Notes under the pieces: generated by a model
The model's database searches: none
The model's input: only the letters and a program-made list of their open reading frames with translations
Told to the model about the DNA's origin: nothing
Source: Parapedobacter tibetensis
GTDB taxonomy: Bacteria > Bacteroidota > Bacteroidia > Sphingobacteriales > Sphingobacteriaceae
Direction: 5' to 3'
Length of the DNA: 64,000 nt
Assembly (NCBI RefSeq): GCF_024643205.1
Contig: NZ_JAMKQJ010000007.1
Location: 186,001-250,000 of the forward strand
Program-made: the position numbers and the translations under genes
Part shown: positions 8,101 to 18,017 of the stretch, one piece after another
How the letters are laid out: each line of letters begins with the position of its first letter
How positions within the stretch are numbered: position 1 is the first letter of the stretch

Positions 8101-9399
8101 ATGGAAAAGCCCCTTACACAACACATCAGTTCAAACCATCCTTGGTTAAACCTCAAGGATTATACAAATGTGGGCGGTTATCAGGCTGTGCATAGGGCAC
8201 TTAAATCCATGACTCCGGAGGAGGTTACAAAAATAGTTCAGGATTCAGAACTGAAAGGACGCGGTGGTGCGGGCTTCAACACTGGCATGAAATGGAGTTT
8301 TGTTCCGATGGACGACGTCCGACAAACCAAATACCTGATTACGAATGCTGACGAGATGGAACCTGGTACGTTTAAAGACCGTTTATTGTTAGAGGGCAAT
8401 CCCCATCAGCTAATTGAAGGGATGATTGTTTCCGCTTATGCCATACAAGCGAATATATCATACATTTTCTTGCGCTGGGCCTATAAAAAAGCCGCTCGGA
8501 TCATCGAAGAAGCGATCGCTGAAGCTTATGCCGCAGGCTATCTTGGAAAAGATATTTTAGGTAGTGGTTTTAACCTCGAAATGCATCTGCATACAGGTGT
8601 TGGCCGATATATATGTGGAGAAGAAACCGCACTGCTCAATGCACTGGAAGGAAAGCGTGCAATTCCTCGGTCCAAACCACCTTTCCCTCAGGTGAGCGGT
8701 TTATTTGGCAAGCCCACTATTGTAAATAATGTAGAAACACTCTGCAATATTCCACATATCGTCAATAATGGAGCAGACTGGTTTAAAGCGCTCAGCATGG
8801 GATCGGACGCAGGAACCAAATTATACGGTATCAGCGGGCAAGTCAATAAACCGGGCTTATGGGAACTGCCCATGGGTACGACAGTGCGTGAGCTCATTGA
8901 AGAACATGCCGGCGGGATGAAACCGGGCTTCAAATTCAGGGGAGCCCTTCCGGGAGGTGCTTCAACTGATTTTCTGGTGACTGAGCATCTTGATGTCAAA
9001 ATGGATTACCAATCCGTGGCGGCAGCAGGTAGCCGCTTAGGTACAGGCACCATGGTCATTCTGGATGACCATACCTGTCCTGTTGGTTTTGTACATAACC
9101 TGGAGCATTTCTTCGCGCAGGAATCTTGTGGCTGGTGCACACCATGCCGAGAGGGCTTACCCTGGACGGAAAAAATTTTACTTTCCATTGAAAACGGAGA
9201 AGGAAGACTTGAAGATTTGGAGCTGCTGGAAATGCATACCAAATACCTAGGGCCGGGCAATACCTTTTGTGCCTTGGCACCGGGCGCGATGGAGCCCCTA
9301 CAAAGTGGGCTAAAATATTTCAGAGCGGATTTCGAAAAACATATACACGAAAAAAAATGTCCCTGGGACGAACAACGAAATGGCAGTCATCTATATTGA
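8101..9399 (+). CDS. nuoF: NADH-quinone oxidoreductase subunit F (NADH-binding)
   Basis: A 432-residue subunit that binds NADH, FMN and the N3 [4Fe-4S] cluster. Visible signatures are the glycine-rich FMN/NADH loop (LKGRGGAGFNTGMKW), GEETALLNALEGKR, the cluster motif SCGWCTPCREG and the fourth cysteine in NTFCALAPGA. The end overlaps nuoG by 20 bp, which suggests coupled translation. Confidence 0.96.
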   Translation: MEKPLTQHISSNHPWLNLKDYTNVGGYQAVHRALKSMTPEEVTKIVQDSELKGRGGAGFNTGMKWSFVPMDDVRQTKYLITNADEMEPGTFKDRLLLEGNPHQLIEGMIVSAYAIQANISYIFLRWAYKKAARIIEEAIAEAYAAGYLGKDILGSGFNLEMHLHTGVGRYICGEETALLNALEGKRAIPRSKPPFPQVSGLFGKPTIVNNVETLCNIPHIVNNGADWFKALSMGSDAGTKLYGISGQVNKPGLWELPMGTTVRELIEEHAGGMKPGFKFRGALPGGASTDFLVTEHLDVKMDYQSVAAAGSRLGTGTMVILDDHTCPVGFVHNLEHFFAQESCGWCTPCREGLPWTEKILLSIENGEGRLEDLELLEMHTKYLGPGNTFCALAPGAMEPLQSGLKYFRADFEKHIHEKKCPWDEQRNGSHLY

Positions 9400-12088
9400 T
9401 CACCGGGCTTACGAAGTAAAAGCAGGCAAAAATTTGCTAGAAACCTGCCTGACATTGGGTTTTAACCTACCCTATTTTTGCTGGCATCCAGCAATGGGCT
9501 CCGTAGGCGCCTGTCGCCAATGCGCCATCAAACTTTTTAAGGATAAGGACGACACTCAAGGTCGCCTCATGATGTCCTGCATGGAATCCGTGAAAGATAA
9601 TATGTATTTATCCATTAACGACCCTGTGGCCAAATCCTTCCGTTCGCAGGTCATCGAATGGCTCATGACCAATCATCCGCATGACTGTGCCGTTTGCGAT
9701 GAAGGAGGTTCCTGTCATTTACAAGATATGACCGTAATGACCGGCCACACCTATCGCCGTTTCCAATACCCCAAGCGCACCTATAAAAACCAGTACCTCG
9801 GCCCTTTCATCAACCATGAAATGAACCGCTGTATACAGTGTTACCGTTGCGTGCGGTTTTACAAAGATTATGCTGGAGGAACCGATCTGGATGCTTTTGC
9901 TGCCCATGACCATATTTATTTTGGAAGGGCGGCTGATGGCGTACTGGAAAACGAGTTTAGCGGCAACCTTGCGGAGGTCTGCCCAACGGGCGTATTTACC
10001 GATAAAAGTCTAAAAGAACATTATACTCGAAAATGGGACATGACCATGGCTCCCTCGATTTGTCAGCACTGTAGTCTCGGCTGCAATATTATTGCAGGAG
10101 AACGTTACGGCGAGCTCCGGCAAATTACCAACCGCTTTAACGGGGAAGTAAATGGTTATTTTATCTGCGACAAAGGCCGTTTTGGATATGAATTTGTAAA
10201 TAGCATCAACCGTATCCAACAGCCTATTATACGCACCAAAATCCCAGAGGCAGTCGATAAAAACAGCTTGTATGACTACTTGAAAACAGTATTATCCAAC
10301 CGTACCGTCATTGGTATTGGTTCTCCACGGGCGTCCTTGGAGTCGAACTTTGCTTTAATGCAACTCGTTGGAAAAGGAAACTTTTACCAGGGGGTTTCCG
10401 AAACGGATGCGCAGCTCATGCGGACGATACTCCATACCTTAAACGCTGGCCATGTCCATATACCATCCTTAAAAGAAACGGAGATCGCCGATGCGATTTT
10501 GGTATTAGGAGAGGATCTAACCAATGCTGCTCCCTTGCTGGCACTGACAGTCCGCCAAGCGGTACACCGGAAACCCCTTGAAAATGCGCAGCAAATCAGT
10601 GTCCCCCCTTGGCATGATACTGCTCGGCGCGAATTTGCCCAAGAAGAAAAAGGACCGCTTTTTATAGCCTATCCGACGAAAACCAAGCTGGAAGCGCTAG
10701 CGGCCAATTGCCAGTATCTATCCCCAGATGAGATTGCTCGCTTGGGCTTTGCCATTGCCAATAGGCTGGATAATACGGCCCCTGCACCGCAGGGTGTGGA
10801 TGAAGATACCCTACAAATTGCCCAACACATTGCCAACACGTTGAAACAAGCCGAAAGGCCTTTGATCATTTGCGGAACAAGCCTACGCAATGAAGCGATT
10901 CTTAAAGCCGCTGCCAACATCGCTTGCGCGCTTGGTACGGAAGATAAAAAAGCAAGCTTGTTTTACGTTATGGAAGAGTGCAATTCGATGGGCTTGGCGA
11001 TGATGGAAGTGCCTTCGTTAAAGCAGGCAACGGAAGCGTTGAAAAAGAAAGAAGCAAACACGGTGATTATTCTGGAAAATGATCTATACCGCCGTGATGC
11101 TAAATCGGCGATAGACGATTTCCTTGAACAGTGCGAAGAGCTTATTGTGCTCGATCATCTACATCATGAAACCAGCAACCGTGCAACGGTATTGATACCT
11201 GTTGGCACCTTTGCCGAAGCGGAGGGAACCTTAGTGAATAATGAAGGAAGGGCACAATGTTTCTTTCAGGTGTTTGCACCTAAAAATGAAAATTTCAGAG
11301 AAAGCTGGAGATGGTTGGATGAGTTCAGGCAATTTAAACAGGGAATCAGTCCAGAAGATTTGCAGGCACCGGGAGATTTGATGATGGAGATGGCCGCCTC
11401 CATGCCTCAATTTAAGGGAGCAGAAGAAGTAGCTCCCTCGGCCGACTTTCGCATTTCCGGGCAAAAAATCCCTCGCGAACCGCATCGCTATAGCGGTCGT
11501 ACAGCCATGTTGGCTAACATTCAGGTCAGTGAACCCAAACCTCCTGAAGACCATGATTCGGCCCTATCGTATACCATGGAGGGATATCGAGGAATACCTC
11601 CCGCTCCCCTCATTCCATTTTTCTGGGCGCCCGGCTGGAACTCGGCGCAGTCTGTCAATAAATACCAAGAAGAGGTTGGCGGCCCCATACGGGGAGGTGA
11701 TACCGGTAAAAGGTTGTTTCCGGAAACTCCGGCAATCGAAAATGCCTTTCTAAACACCATCCCTCCTGCTTATAAAGCGTCGCCCGGTGAATGGCTAGTG
11801 GTGCCCTTGCAGCATATTTTTGGTTCTGAAGAGCTCAGTATTTATACCCATGGTGTTGCGGAACGTGCTCCTCATCCTTACATCGCTATCAGTCAGCAAG
11901 ACGCGAACGACTTAAACACCCGTGAATATCAACTGATGCAAGTGACGATCGGAACGCTGAACTATGAATTGCCCGTTATGATAAAAAAAGAACTACCCCA
12001 TGGTGTGGTAGGTATCCCCTATCATGTTTCGGGACTGATCGGTATTGCCTGGCCGGCCAAAGGGATTTTAAAACCAGTAATGACATGA
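9380..12088 (+). CDS. nuoG: NADH-quinone oxidoreductase subunit G
   Basis: A 902-residue iron-sulfur subunit. The N-terminal ferredoxin-like domain binds a [2Fe-2S] cluster (CWHPAMGSVGACRQCAIK, with a fourth Cys in MMSCMES). The His-Cys cluster follows (HDCAVCDEGGSCHLQD), then the CIQCYRCVRF and CPTG cluster and a C-x2-C-x3-C set (ICQHCSLGC) with a distant Cys (YFICDKGRFG), which corresponds to the additional N7 cluster of longer NuoG proteins. The rest is the molybdopterin-oxidoreductase-like domain without molybdenum function. It overlaps nuoH by 4 bp (ATGA). Confidence 0.95.
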   Translation: MAVIYIDHRAYEVKAGKNLLETCLTLGFNLPYFCWHPAMGSVGACRQCAIKLFKDKDDTQGRLMMSCMESVKDNMYLSINDPVAKSFRSQVIEWLMTNHPHDCAVCDEGGSCHLQDMTVMTGHTYRRFQYPKRTYKNQYLGPFINHEMNRCIQCYRCVRFYKDYAGGTDLDAFAAHDHIYFGRAADGVLENEFSGNLAEVCPTGVFTDKSLKEHYTRKWDMTMAPSICQHCSLGCNIIAGERYGELRQITNRFNGEVNGYFICDKGRFGYEFVNSINRIQQPIIRTKIPEAVDKNSLYDYLKTVLSNRTVIGIGSPRASLESNFALMQLVGKGNFYQGVSETDAQLMRTILHTLNAGHVHIPSLKETEIADAILVLGEDLTNAAPLLALTVRQAVHRKPLENAQQISVPPWHDTARREFAQEEKGPLFIAYPTKTKLEALAANCQYLSPDEIARLGFAIANRLDNTAPAPQGVDEDTLQIAQHIANTLKQAERPLIICGTSLRNEAILKAAANIACALGTEDKKASLFYVMEECNSMGLAMMEVPSLKQATEALKKKEANTVIILENDLYRRDAKSAIDDFLEQCEELIVLDHLHHETSNRATVLIPVGTFAEAEGTLVNNEGRAQCFFQVFAPKNENFRESWRWLDEFRQFKQGISPEDLQAPGDLMMEMAASMPQFKGAEEVAPSADFRISGQKIPREPHRYSGRTAMLANIQVSEPKPPEDHDSALSYTMEGYRGIPPAPLIPFFWAPGWNSAQSVNKYQEEVGGPIRGGDTGKRLFPETPAIENAFLNTIPPAYKASPGEWLVVPLQHIFGSEELSIYTHGVAERAPHPYIAISQQDANDLNTREYQLMQVTIGTLNYELPVMIKKELPHGVVGIPYHVSGLIGIAWPAKGILKPVMT

Positions 12089-13044
12089 ATGAGGTACTTC
12101 GATATATCCTGATGGTAGTAATTGCGCTATTTGCGCTTACTACCGTTGCAGCTTGGCTAATCTGGTTGGAACGGCGGATGCTGGCCCTTTGGCAGGACAG
12201 GTACGGCCCGAATCGGGCGGGGCCTTTTGGTTTGTTCATTGTGGCGGCCGATACGATTAAGCTCTTTTTTAAGGAAGATTGGATTCCTCCCTTTGCGGAT
12301 AAAAAGATCTTTGTAGTTGCGCCGGCCATTGTTGCTGCAACCGTACTCATGAGCTTTGTGATCATTCCTTTTGCACCGGGCATACTTATCGCCGACCTTA
12401 ATGTAGGCCTGCTATTCTTTCTAGCCATGTCTTCGCTGGGCGTTTACAGCATTGTGCTTGGAGGCTGGGCCTCAAACAACAAATACTCCCTGCTAGGCGC
12501 ATTACGCGGAGCTTCACAGATGATCAGTTATGAGGTATTTATGGGGCTTTCATTGATGGGTGTGGTGATGCTCTCCGGCTCATTTAGGTTGACGGATATT
12601 GTGCTTGCCCAAGAAAAATACTGGTTTATCGTTACGCAGCCCGTGGCTTTTGTTGTTTTTATGATTGCAGGCATTGCCGAAACACATCGGCTACCTTTTG
12701 ATATTCCAGAGGCGGAGAGTGAGCTGGTGGCGGGATTCCATTCCGAATATTCGGGCATGAAATTCGGAATGTTTTTTATTGGTGAATATTTAGGGATTAC
12801 CCTCATTTCTGCCATGATAGCCACACTATTCTTAGGTGGATGGCTAGGACCGGCATTCCTCCCTCCCCTTGTTTGGTTTATACTGAAAACTTTTGTCTTC
12901 ATTCTGCTTTTCATCTTATTACGGGCCTCACTTCCGAGACCCCGCTATGATCAGTTGATGGAATACGGGTGGAAAATATTGTTGCCGGTGGCTTTGTTAA
13001 ATTTATTAGTGACTGGTGGGATTGTATTAATGATGGATAAGTAA
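12085..13044 (+). CDS. nuoH: NADH-quinone oxidoreductase subunit H
   Basis: A 319-residue polytopic membrane subunit joining the two arms of complex I and forming part of the quinone channel. Conserved loops are present: LALWQDRYGPNRAGPFG and the acidic signature AETHRLPFDIPEAESELVAG followed by FHSEYSGMKF. Its start overlaps nuoG. The 145-bp gap to nuoI is the longest in the operon. Confidence 0.96.
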   Translation: MNEVLRYILMVVIALFALTTVAAWLIWLERRMLALWQDRYGPNRAGPFGLFIVAADTIKLFFKEDWIPPFADKKIFVVAPAIVAATVLMSFVIIPFAPGILIADLNVGLLFFLAMSSLGVYSIVLGGWASNNKYSLLGALRGASQMISYEVFMGLSLMGVVMLSGSFRLTDIVLAQEKYWFIVTQPVAFVVFMIAGIAETHRLPFDIPEAESELVAGFHSEYSGMKFGMFFIGEYLGITLISAMIATLFLGGWLGPAFLPPLVWFILKTFVFILLFILLRASLPRPRYDQLMEYGWKILLPVALLNLLVTGGIVLMMDK

Positions 13045-13189
13045 AAATGGAACTTGGATGACGGACGGATAGAACACGGATTTTGCGGATATACGCTGAT
13101 TTCAATTGTCCCTATATCCCGTAAAAACTATCTCAACGCAGCTATGAATGCTGAGCAGCGGGATGGGACACCAAATAAATAACAAAACG
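13045..13189. other. nuoH-nuoI spacer with repeat-like sequence
   Basis: This spacer carries a stretch at about 13070-13107 (GAACACGGATTTTGCGGATATACGCTGATTTC, described here in parts: ACACGGATT, GCGGATATACG, CTGATTTC) that resembles the CGGATT-rich intergenic repeats seen in many Bacteroidota genomes. No gene or clear hairpin is seen. Whether it is a member of a repeat family cannot be tested within the window. Confidence 0.35.
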
Positions 13190-13705
13190 ATGATTAGTTT
13201 ACTAAGAACAATGGCCCTCACCTTTCTGCATATGTTCAGAAAAAGAGAAACAATACAATACCCAGAGGAAAAGGTAGTACTCCATCCACGTTGGCGTGGA
13301 CGTATTGTCTTGACCCGCGATCCAGATATGGGCGAGCGTTGTGTTGGATGTTACTTATGTGCCGCAGCATGCCCTGTCGATTGTATCTCTTTGCAAGCAA
13401 CCGAAGATGAGCATGGCCGAAGATATCCGGAGTTTTTCCGCATTAATTTCTCACGCTGTATTTTTTGTGGCTATTGCGAGGAAGCCTGCCCCACCTATGC
13501 TATACAGTTAATTCCCGATTTTGAAATGGCTGAATATAACCGACAGAACCTTGTTTATGAGAAAGAAGATTTGCTGATAGATGGGCAAGGAAAATACCCA
13601 GGTTATAATTATTATAAAGTAGCTGGGCTAGCAATAGGTGTAAAAGGAAAGGGCGAAGGCGACAATGAAGATCCACCAATTGACATACATAGCTTATTGC
13701 CTTAA
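13190..13705 (+). CDS. nuoI: NADH-quinone oxidoreductase subunit I
   Basis: A 171-residue ferredoxin-type subunit with two [4Fe-4S] clusters (N6a and N6b): CVGCYLCAAACPVDC and CIFCGYCEEACPTYA. I chose the ATG at 13190 (MISLLRTMALTFLHMF) because the amphipathic N-terminal helix typical of NuoI starts there; an upstream in-frame ATG at 13148 would add residues with no family resemblance. The C-terminus runs about 40 residues past the second cluster. The next gene starts one base after its stop. Confidence 0.95.
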   Translation: MISLLRTMALTFLHMFRKRETIQYPEEKVVLHPRWRGRIVLTRDPDMGERCVGCYLCAAACPVDCISLQATEDEHGRRYPEFFRINFSRCIFCGYCEEACPTYAIQLIPDFEMAEYNRQNLVYEKEDLLIDGQGKYPGYNYYKVAGLAIGVKGKGEGDNEDPPIDIHSLLP

Positions 13706-13706
13706 G

Positions 13707-14237
13707 ATGGATATTTTCTTCTACATAACCGCTTTTGTGACTCTGTTTTCCACGATCATGGTCATCACCCGGCATAATCCGGTACATGCCCTGCTATACC
13801 TCGTTATTTCGTTGTTGTCTTTATCGGTGATCTTTTTCTTACTCGGTGCCCCCTTTGTGGCATTACTGGAAATCATCATCTATGCCGGAGCCATTATGGT
13901 GCTCTTCATTTTTGTGATTATGCTGTTAAACCTAGGCAAGGAAACCGCCGCACAGGAGAAAGCATGGCTTAAACCAAAGATTTGGATTGGCCCAGTGATT
14001 TTGTCGACCATTCTTTTGGCCGAATTGGTTTACCTAATCACGATGGCCCAGCCACCTTCATATACCCTGCAAACGGTGGATTCCAAAGCCGTTGCCATCT
14101 CCTTATTCGGACCGTACCTAATTGGTGTGGAACTGGCGGCGATGTTATTAATGGCAGGTGTGGTGGGTACAGCGCATATCGGGCAACAGAAAAAAACCGT
14201 GTTACATCGTTTTCTAAAAGAGGAGGAACCATCATGA
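13707..14237 (+). CDS. nuoJ: NADH-quinone oxidoreductase subunit J
   Basis: A 176-residue membrane subunit with five predicted transmembrane helices. The family signature EIIIYAGAIMVLFIFVIMLL, containing the pi-bulge helix important for coupling, is present. The ATG at 13707 immediately follows the nuoI stop; an earlier in-frame start inside nuoI would only add unrelated residues. Stop overlaps nuoK start (ATGA). Confidence 0.94.
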   Translation: MDIFFYITAFVTLFSTIMVITRHNPVHALLYLVISLLSLSVIFFLLGAPFVALLEIIIYAGAIMVLFIFVIMLLNLGKETAAQEKAWLKPKIWIGPVILSTILLAELVYLITMAQPPSYTLQTVDSKAVAISLFGPYLIGVELAAMLLMAGVVGTAHIGQQKKTVLHRFLKEEEPS

Positions 14238-14545
14238 ACGCACCGATATCCATAGAAATGGTGATGCTACTGGCTGGAATCCTTTTCATACTGGGCATTG
14301 CCGGGGTCATCATCAGAAAGAATATCATTTTCATGCTGCTCTCCGTTGAAATTATGCTCAATGCCGCAGGCTTAGCTTTCGTTGCCGCAGGCTCGCGTTG
14401 GGCACAGCCAGATGGACAGGTCATGTTCATCTTTATCCTGACAATGGCCGCTGCAGAAGTTTCCGTTGGATTAGCACTCATCCTGCGGATTTATCATCAG
14501 CATAAATCGCTAGATATTGATAAGTTAAAAGAAATGAAAGGATAA
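14234..14545 (+). CDS. nuoK: NADH-quinone oxidoreductase subunit K
   Basis: A 103-residue, three-helix membrane subunit homologous to MrpC. The conserved acidic residue in helix 2 (MLLSVEIMLNAAGLAF) and the one in helix 3 (TMAAAEVSVGLA) are both present, as needed for the proton path. I set the start at 14234, where ATGA overlaps the nuoJ stop; a longer in-frame extension upstream is antiparallel in sense to nothing known and overlaps nuoJ. Confidence 0.95.
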   Translation: MNAPISIEMVMLLAGILFILGIAGVIIRKNIIFMLLSVEIMLNAAGLAFVAAGSRWAQPDGQVMFIFILTMAAAEVSVGLALILRIYHQHKSLDIDKLKEMKG

Positions 14546-14548
14546 TAT

Positions 14549-16438
14549 ATGGATTATCTATTGTGGCTCATACCTGCTTTTCCCCTTGTCGGTTTTATCG
14601 TGCTGGCATTGCTAGGCAAACATTTGTCGCGCTTTTGGATAGCCATAATTGGTGCAGGAAGCGTTAGTCTTTCGGCTATCCTGACGTTTGTCATCGGGTT
14701 TAGCTTTCTTAGCTCAACTCCAACTGGCGGACACTATTCCCAAACGTTATGGACCTGGCTGGAGGTGGCTGCTTTTAATCCTAAGATAACGCTTTATTTG
14801 GATGCGCTATCGCTCGTTTTTGTTTTTGTCATCACCTTCATTGGGGCTCTCATTCATATTTATTCGGTAGCATTCATGGCTGCCGACAAAGATTACGCTC
14901 GTTTCTTTGCTTGTATGAATTTGTTTGTGTTCTCCATGCTCCTACTGGTTTTAGCGGATAATTTATTGTTATTGTATTTGGGCTGGGAAGGTGTGGGACT
15001 CTGCAGTTACCTACTTATTGGCTTTTGGTATGAAAATCCAACTAATGGCTACGCCGCCCGCAAAGCGTTTATCATTACCCGCCTTGGGGATACAGCCATG
15101 GCTATTGGGCTCTTTGTGATCTTTTATCAGTTTGGCACCTTGGTGATTCCAGATATTTTGGCGTTAGCGCCAAGTACTTGGCATGAGGGCGCCACGATCG
15201 CTACAGTTGCCGCCCTCCTACTGCTTGCTGGAGGTATCGGAAAGTCAGCACAATTGCCGCTACAAACTTGGCTGCCGGATGCCATGGCCGGGCCATCACC
15301 CGTAAGTGCCCTTATCCATGCCGCGACCATGGTAACAGCAGGTGTATACCTCATTGCCCGGATGCATGTTATTTTTCAGCTTTCACCAATAGTGCAGATG
15401 ATCGTTGCTGGCATTGGCGCAGCAACCCTACTTATCGCCGGTTTCAGCGCGCTCACGCAATATGATATCAAACGGGTACTAGCCTATTCTACCATCAGTC
15501 AGATCGGGTATATGTTCTTGGCCTTAGGTTTAGGTGCTTGGACAGCCGCTATCTTTCATTTTATGATCCATGCGTTCTTTAAAGCACTTTTATTTTTGGC
15601 AGCAGGCGCAGTGATCGAAGCATTAAACCATGAGCACAATATGTTCAAAATGGGTGGGCTCAAAAATAAATTGCCTGTAATCTTCTGGACTTTCCTGATC
15701 GGATCGGCCTCCTTGGCAGCACTGCCTATCATTAGCGCCGGATTTTATAGTAAAGATCAGATTCTATGGTATGCTTGGGCCAGTGAGCACGGAAGCCCCA
15801 TCCTATGGCTCATCGCCTTATTGGGTGCATTCATTACCGCTGCCTATACCACCAGGATGATGGTTCTTACATTCTGGGGAGATGCAAAAACATCCGTCGG
15901 CCATTATCCGGGCAAGCTCATGACGATCCCTCTGATAGTTTTGGCTTTCTTTTCTCTTTTCGCGGGTTTTATTGAACTACCCCATAATTTTGGGCAGTTC
16001 ACGCTTTTTTCAAACCTGCTCCATCAGGTATTACCCGAAACGGTTTTAAAGGCAGGCATCCATGGCGAATTGCTTTTTCAGCTGCTGGCCTTGCTTGTCA
16101 CTTTTGGTGGAATCTACCTGGCTTATATTTTCTGGTATAAACAACCGCAGCGTATTGAAAAGTTAAAGCGGTCCGCACCCCTTATGAGCCTTTACCGATT
16201 TTGGTTTTCGGGCTGGGGTTTCGACCAAGTCTATCAAGTGTTGTTCGTGAAACCGATCGTTTTCATTGCCAATATCAATAAAAACGATGTGGTCGATAAA
16301 CTCTACCAAGGGATTACAACGGCCACCGTTCACTTGTATCGGTTGCTGTCATTTACACAATCCGGGTCGCTTAGGTGGTATATTATCGGCTTGGTCATAG
16401 GAGCAATTCTCATATTAAGCATACAACTTATGTTATGA
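14549..16438 (+). CDS. nuoL: NADH-quinone oxidoreductase subunit L (antiporter-like)
   Basis: A 629-residue, multi-helix proton-pumping subunit of the Mrp-antiporter type at the distal end of the membrane arm. Key features are the glutamate-containing helix (LLLYLGWEGVGLCSYLLIGFW), the lysine motif around GKSAQLPLQTWLPDAMAGP, SPVSALIHAATMVTAGVYL, and the long C-terminal lateral helix region. The stop overlaps the nuoM start by 4 bp (ATGA at 16435-16438). Confidence 0.96.
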   Translation: MDYLLWLIPAFPLVGFIVLALLGKHLSRFWIAIIGAGSVSLSAILTFVIGFSFLSSTPTGGHYSQTLWTWLEVAAFNPKITLYLDALSLVFVFVITFIGALIHIYSVAFMAADKDYARFFACMNLFVFSMLLLVLADNLLLLYLGWEGVGLCSYLLIGFWYENPTNGYAARKAFIITRLGDTAMAIGLFVIFYQFGTLVIPDILALAPSTWHEGATIATVAALLLLAGGIGKSAQLPLQTWLPDAMAGPSPVSALIHAATMVTAGVYLIARMHVIFQLSPIVQMIVAGIGAATLLIAGFSALTQYDIKRVLAYSTISQIGYMFLALGLGAWTAAIFHFMIHAFFKALLFLAAGAVIEALNHEHNMFKMGGLKNKLPVIFWTFLIGSASLAALPIISAGFYSKDQILWYAWASEHGSPILWLIALLGAFITAAYTTRMMVLTFWGDAKTSVGHYPGKLMTIPLIVLAFFSLFAGFIELPHNFGQFTLFSNLLHQVLPETVLKAGIHGELLFQLLALLVTFGGIYLAYIFWYKQPQRIEKLKRSAPLMSLYRFWFSGWGFDQVYQVLFVKPIVFIANINKNDVVDKLYQGITTATVHLYRLLSFTQSGSLRWYIIGLVIGAILILSIQLML

Positions 16439-18015
16439 TACTCACTTACCTCATCGGCATATTAATGGGAGGAGGCTTACTCGCCCTCCTGTTGGGACAA
16501 TGGAATAAAAGCCTACCCAAATGGATTGCGCTTGGTACCGTGTCCATAGGCTTTATGTTGTTAGTCTCTTTCTGGATTGACCAATCCCACGGTGTAAATA
16601 TCTTCCTTTCCGAAACCTGGATGGCGGAATATCGGCATGACTGGATTCCCGCCTTTGGGATCAGTTTTCATTTGGCCCTGGACGGCTTAAGCCTCTTGCT
16701 CTTAGTCCTGACCTTTTTCCTTGGAATTTTAGCGGTACTCTGTTCATGGAACGAGGTGAAGGAACGTGTGGGCTTTTATCATTTCAATTTATTATGGATA
16801 CTGGCCGGTATTTCGGGAGTATTCATCGCGATGGACCTGTTCTTATTTTATTTTTTCTGGGAGGTTATGCTAATCCCAATGTATTTCTTAATTGGTATAT
16901 GGGGAAGCGAAAAGCGGGAATATGCGGCTTATAAATTTTTCATCTTCACACAAGCCAGCGGCTTGCTGATGCTACTCGCCATACTGGGCATCTATTTTAT
17001 CCATGGCAGCAATACCGGCAATTACACATTCAATTACTTTGAATTACTGGGGACAACCATCTCCCCAGATACAGCTTTCTGGCTGATGCTTGGCTTCATG
17101 ATTGCCTTTGTGGTAAAATTACCCCTCGTGCCTTTCCATTCTTGGCTGCCGGACGCACATAGCGAAGCCCCCACGGCCGGCAGTTTAATCCTAGCTGGAT
17201 TACTCTTGAAAACCGGGGCTTACGGCATATTAAGGTTTGTGCTACCCTTGTTTCCTGAGGCTGCCCAATCAGTAGCATCGTGGGCCATGCTTTTGGGAGT
17301 GATCGGCATCATTTATGGAGCTATCTTAGCCTATTCACAAACCGATCTTAAGCGCCTGATCGCGTATACCAGCGTGAGCCATATGGGTTTTGTAATACTG
17401 GGTATTTTTGCGTTTAATGAACTGGCCTTGCAGGGCGTGATCATGCAACTGGTTACCCATGCAATCAGTACCGGCGCACTGTTCATAATGGCGGGCATGC
17501 TGAAAGAGCGTTTGCATACACGAGACGTGAGGCTAATGGGGGGATTGTGGACCCAAATGCCACAAATGGGAGGCACTGCGATGTTACTAGCTATGGCATC
17601 CCTTGGCTTACCTGGATTGGGAAATTTCATTGCCGAATTCCTAATCTTACTGGGTGCATTCAAAGCCAATGTATGGCTTACCGTTCTGGCGACCTGTGGC
17701 CTTATTTTTTCTGCCATTTATTCCTTATGGTTAATCCAGCAAGTGTTTTTGGGGCCCAAAAAAACCCCAGATTCAGTTCAGGATTTCTCGTGGAGAGAAA
17801 TAATCCTTATGGCCTCTCTCATATTGTCCATCATATGGTTGGGTTTATATCCTCAGCCTGTGATCAATACGGCAAGGCCCATGATTAACAAATTGGAGAA
17901 ATTATTTGTTAATCAATCGACAAATAATAAACACGTAAATAACTTACATTCAACTATTTGCATTGAACATGCATCATCAACGGCGTCATTCAGCAATACC
18001 ATCAAACTCGTATAG
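16435..18015 (+). CDS. nuoM: NADH-quinone oxidoreductase subunit M (antiporter-like)
   Basis: A 526-residue antiporter-like proton-pumping subunit. The conserved glutamate helix (LFYFFWEVMLIPMYFLIG), VKLPLVPFHSWLPDAHSEAP and the lysine in SQTDLKRLIAYTSVSHMGF are present. The start at 16435 is fixed by overlap with the nuoL stop and by MILTYLIG. About 40 residues at the C-terminus (after KLEKLFVNQ) are polar and low in hydrophobicity, longer than typical NuoM proteins; this tail is unexplained. Confidence 0.95.
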   Translation: MILTYLIGILMGGGLLALLLGQWNKSLPKWIALGTVSIGFMLLVSFWIDQSHGVNIFLSETWMAEYRHDWIPAFGISFHLALDGLSLLLLVLTFFLGILAVLCSWNEVKERVGFYHFNLLWILAGISGVFIAMDLFLFYFFWEVMLIPMYFLIGIWGSEKREYAAYKFFIFTQASGLLMLLAILGIYFIHGSNTGNYTFNYFELLGTTISPDTAFWLMLGFMIAFVVKLPLVPFHSWLPDAHSEAPTAGSLILAGLLLKTGAYGILRFVLPLFPEAAQSVASWAMLLGVIGIIYGAILAYSQTDLKRLIAYTSVSHMGFVILGIFAFNELALQGVIMQLVTHAISTGALFIMAGMLKERLHTRDVRLMGGLWTQMPQMGGTAMLLAMASLGLPGLGNFIAEFLILLGAFKANVWLTVLATCGLIFSAIYSLWLIQQVFLGPKKTPDSVQDFSWREIILMASLILSIIWLGLYPQPVINTARPMINKLEKLFVNQSTNNKHVNNLHSTICIEHASSTASFSNTIKLV

Positions 18016-18017
18016 CT

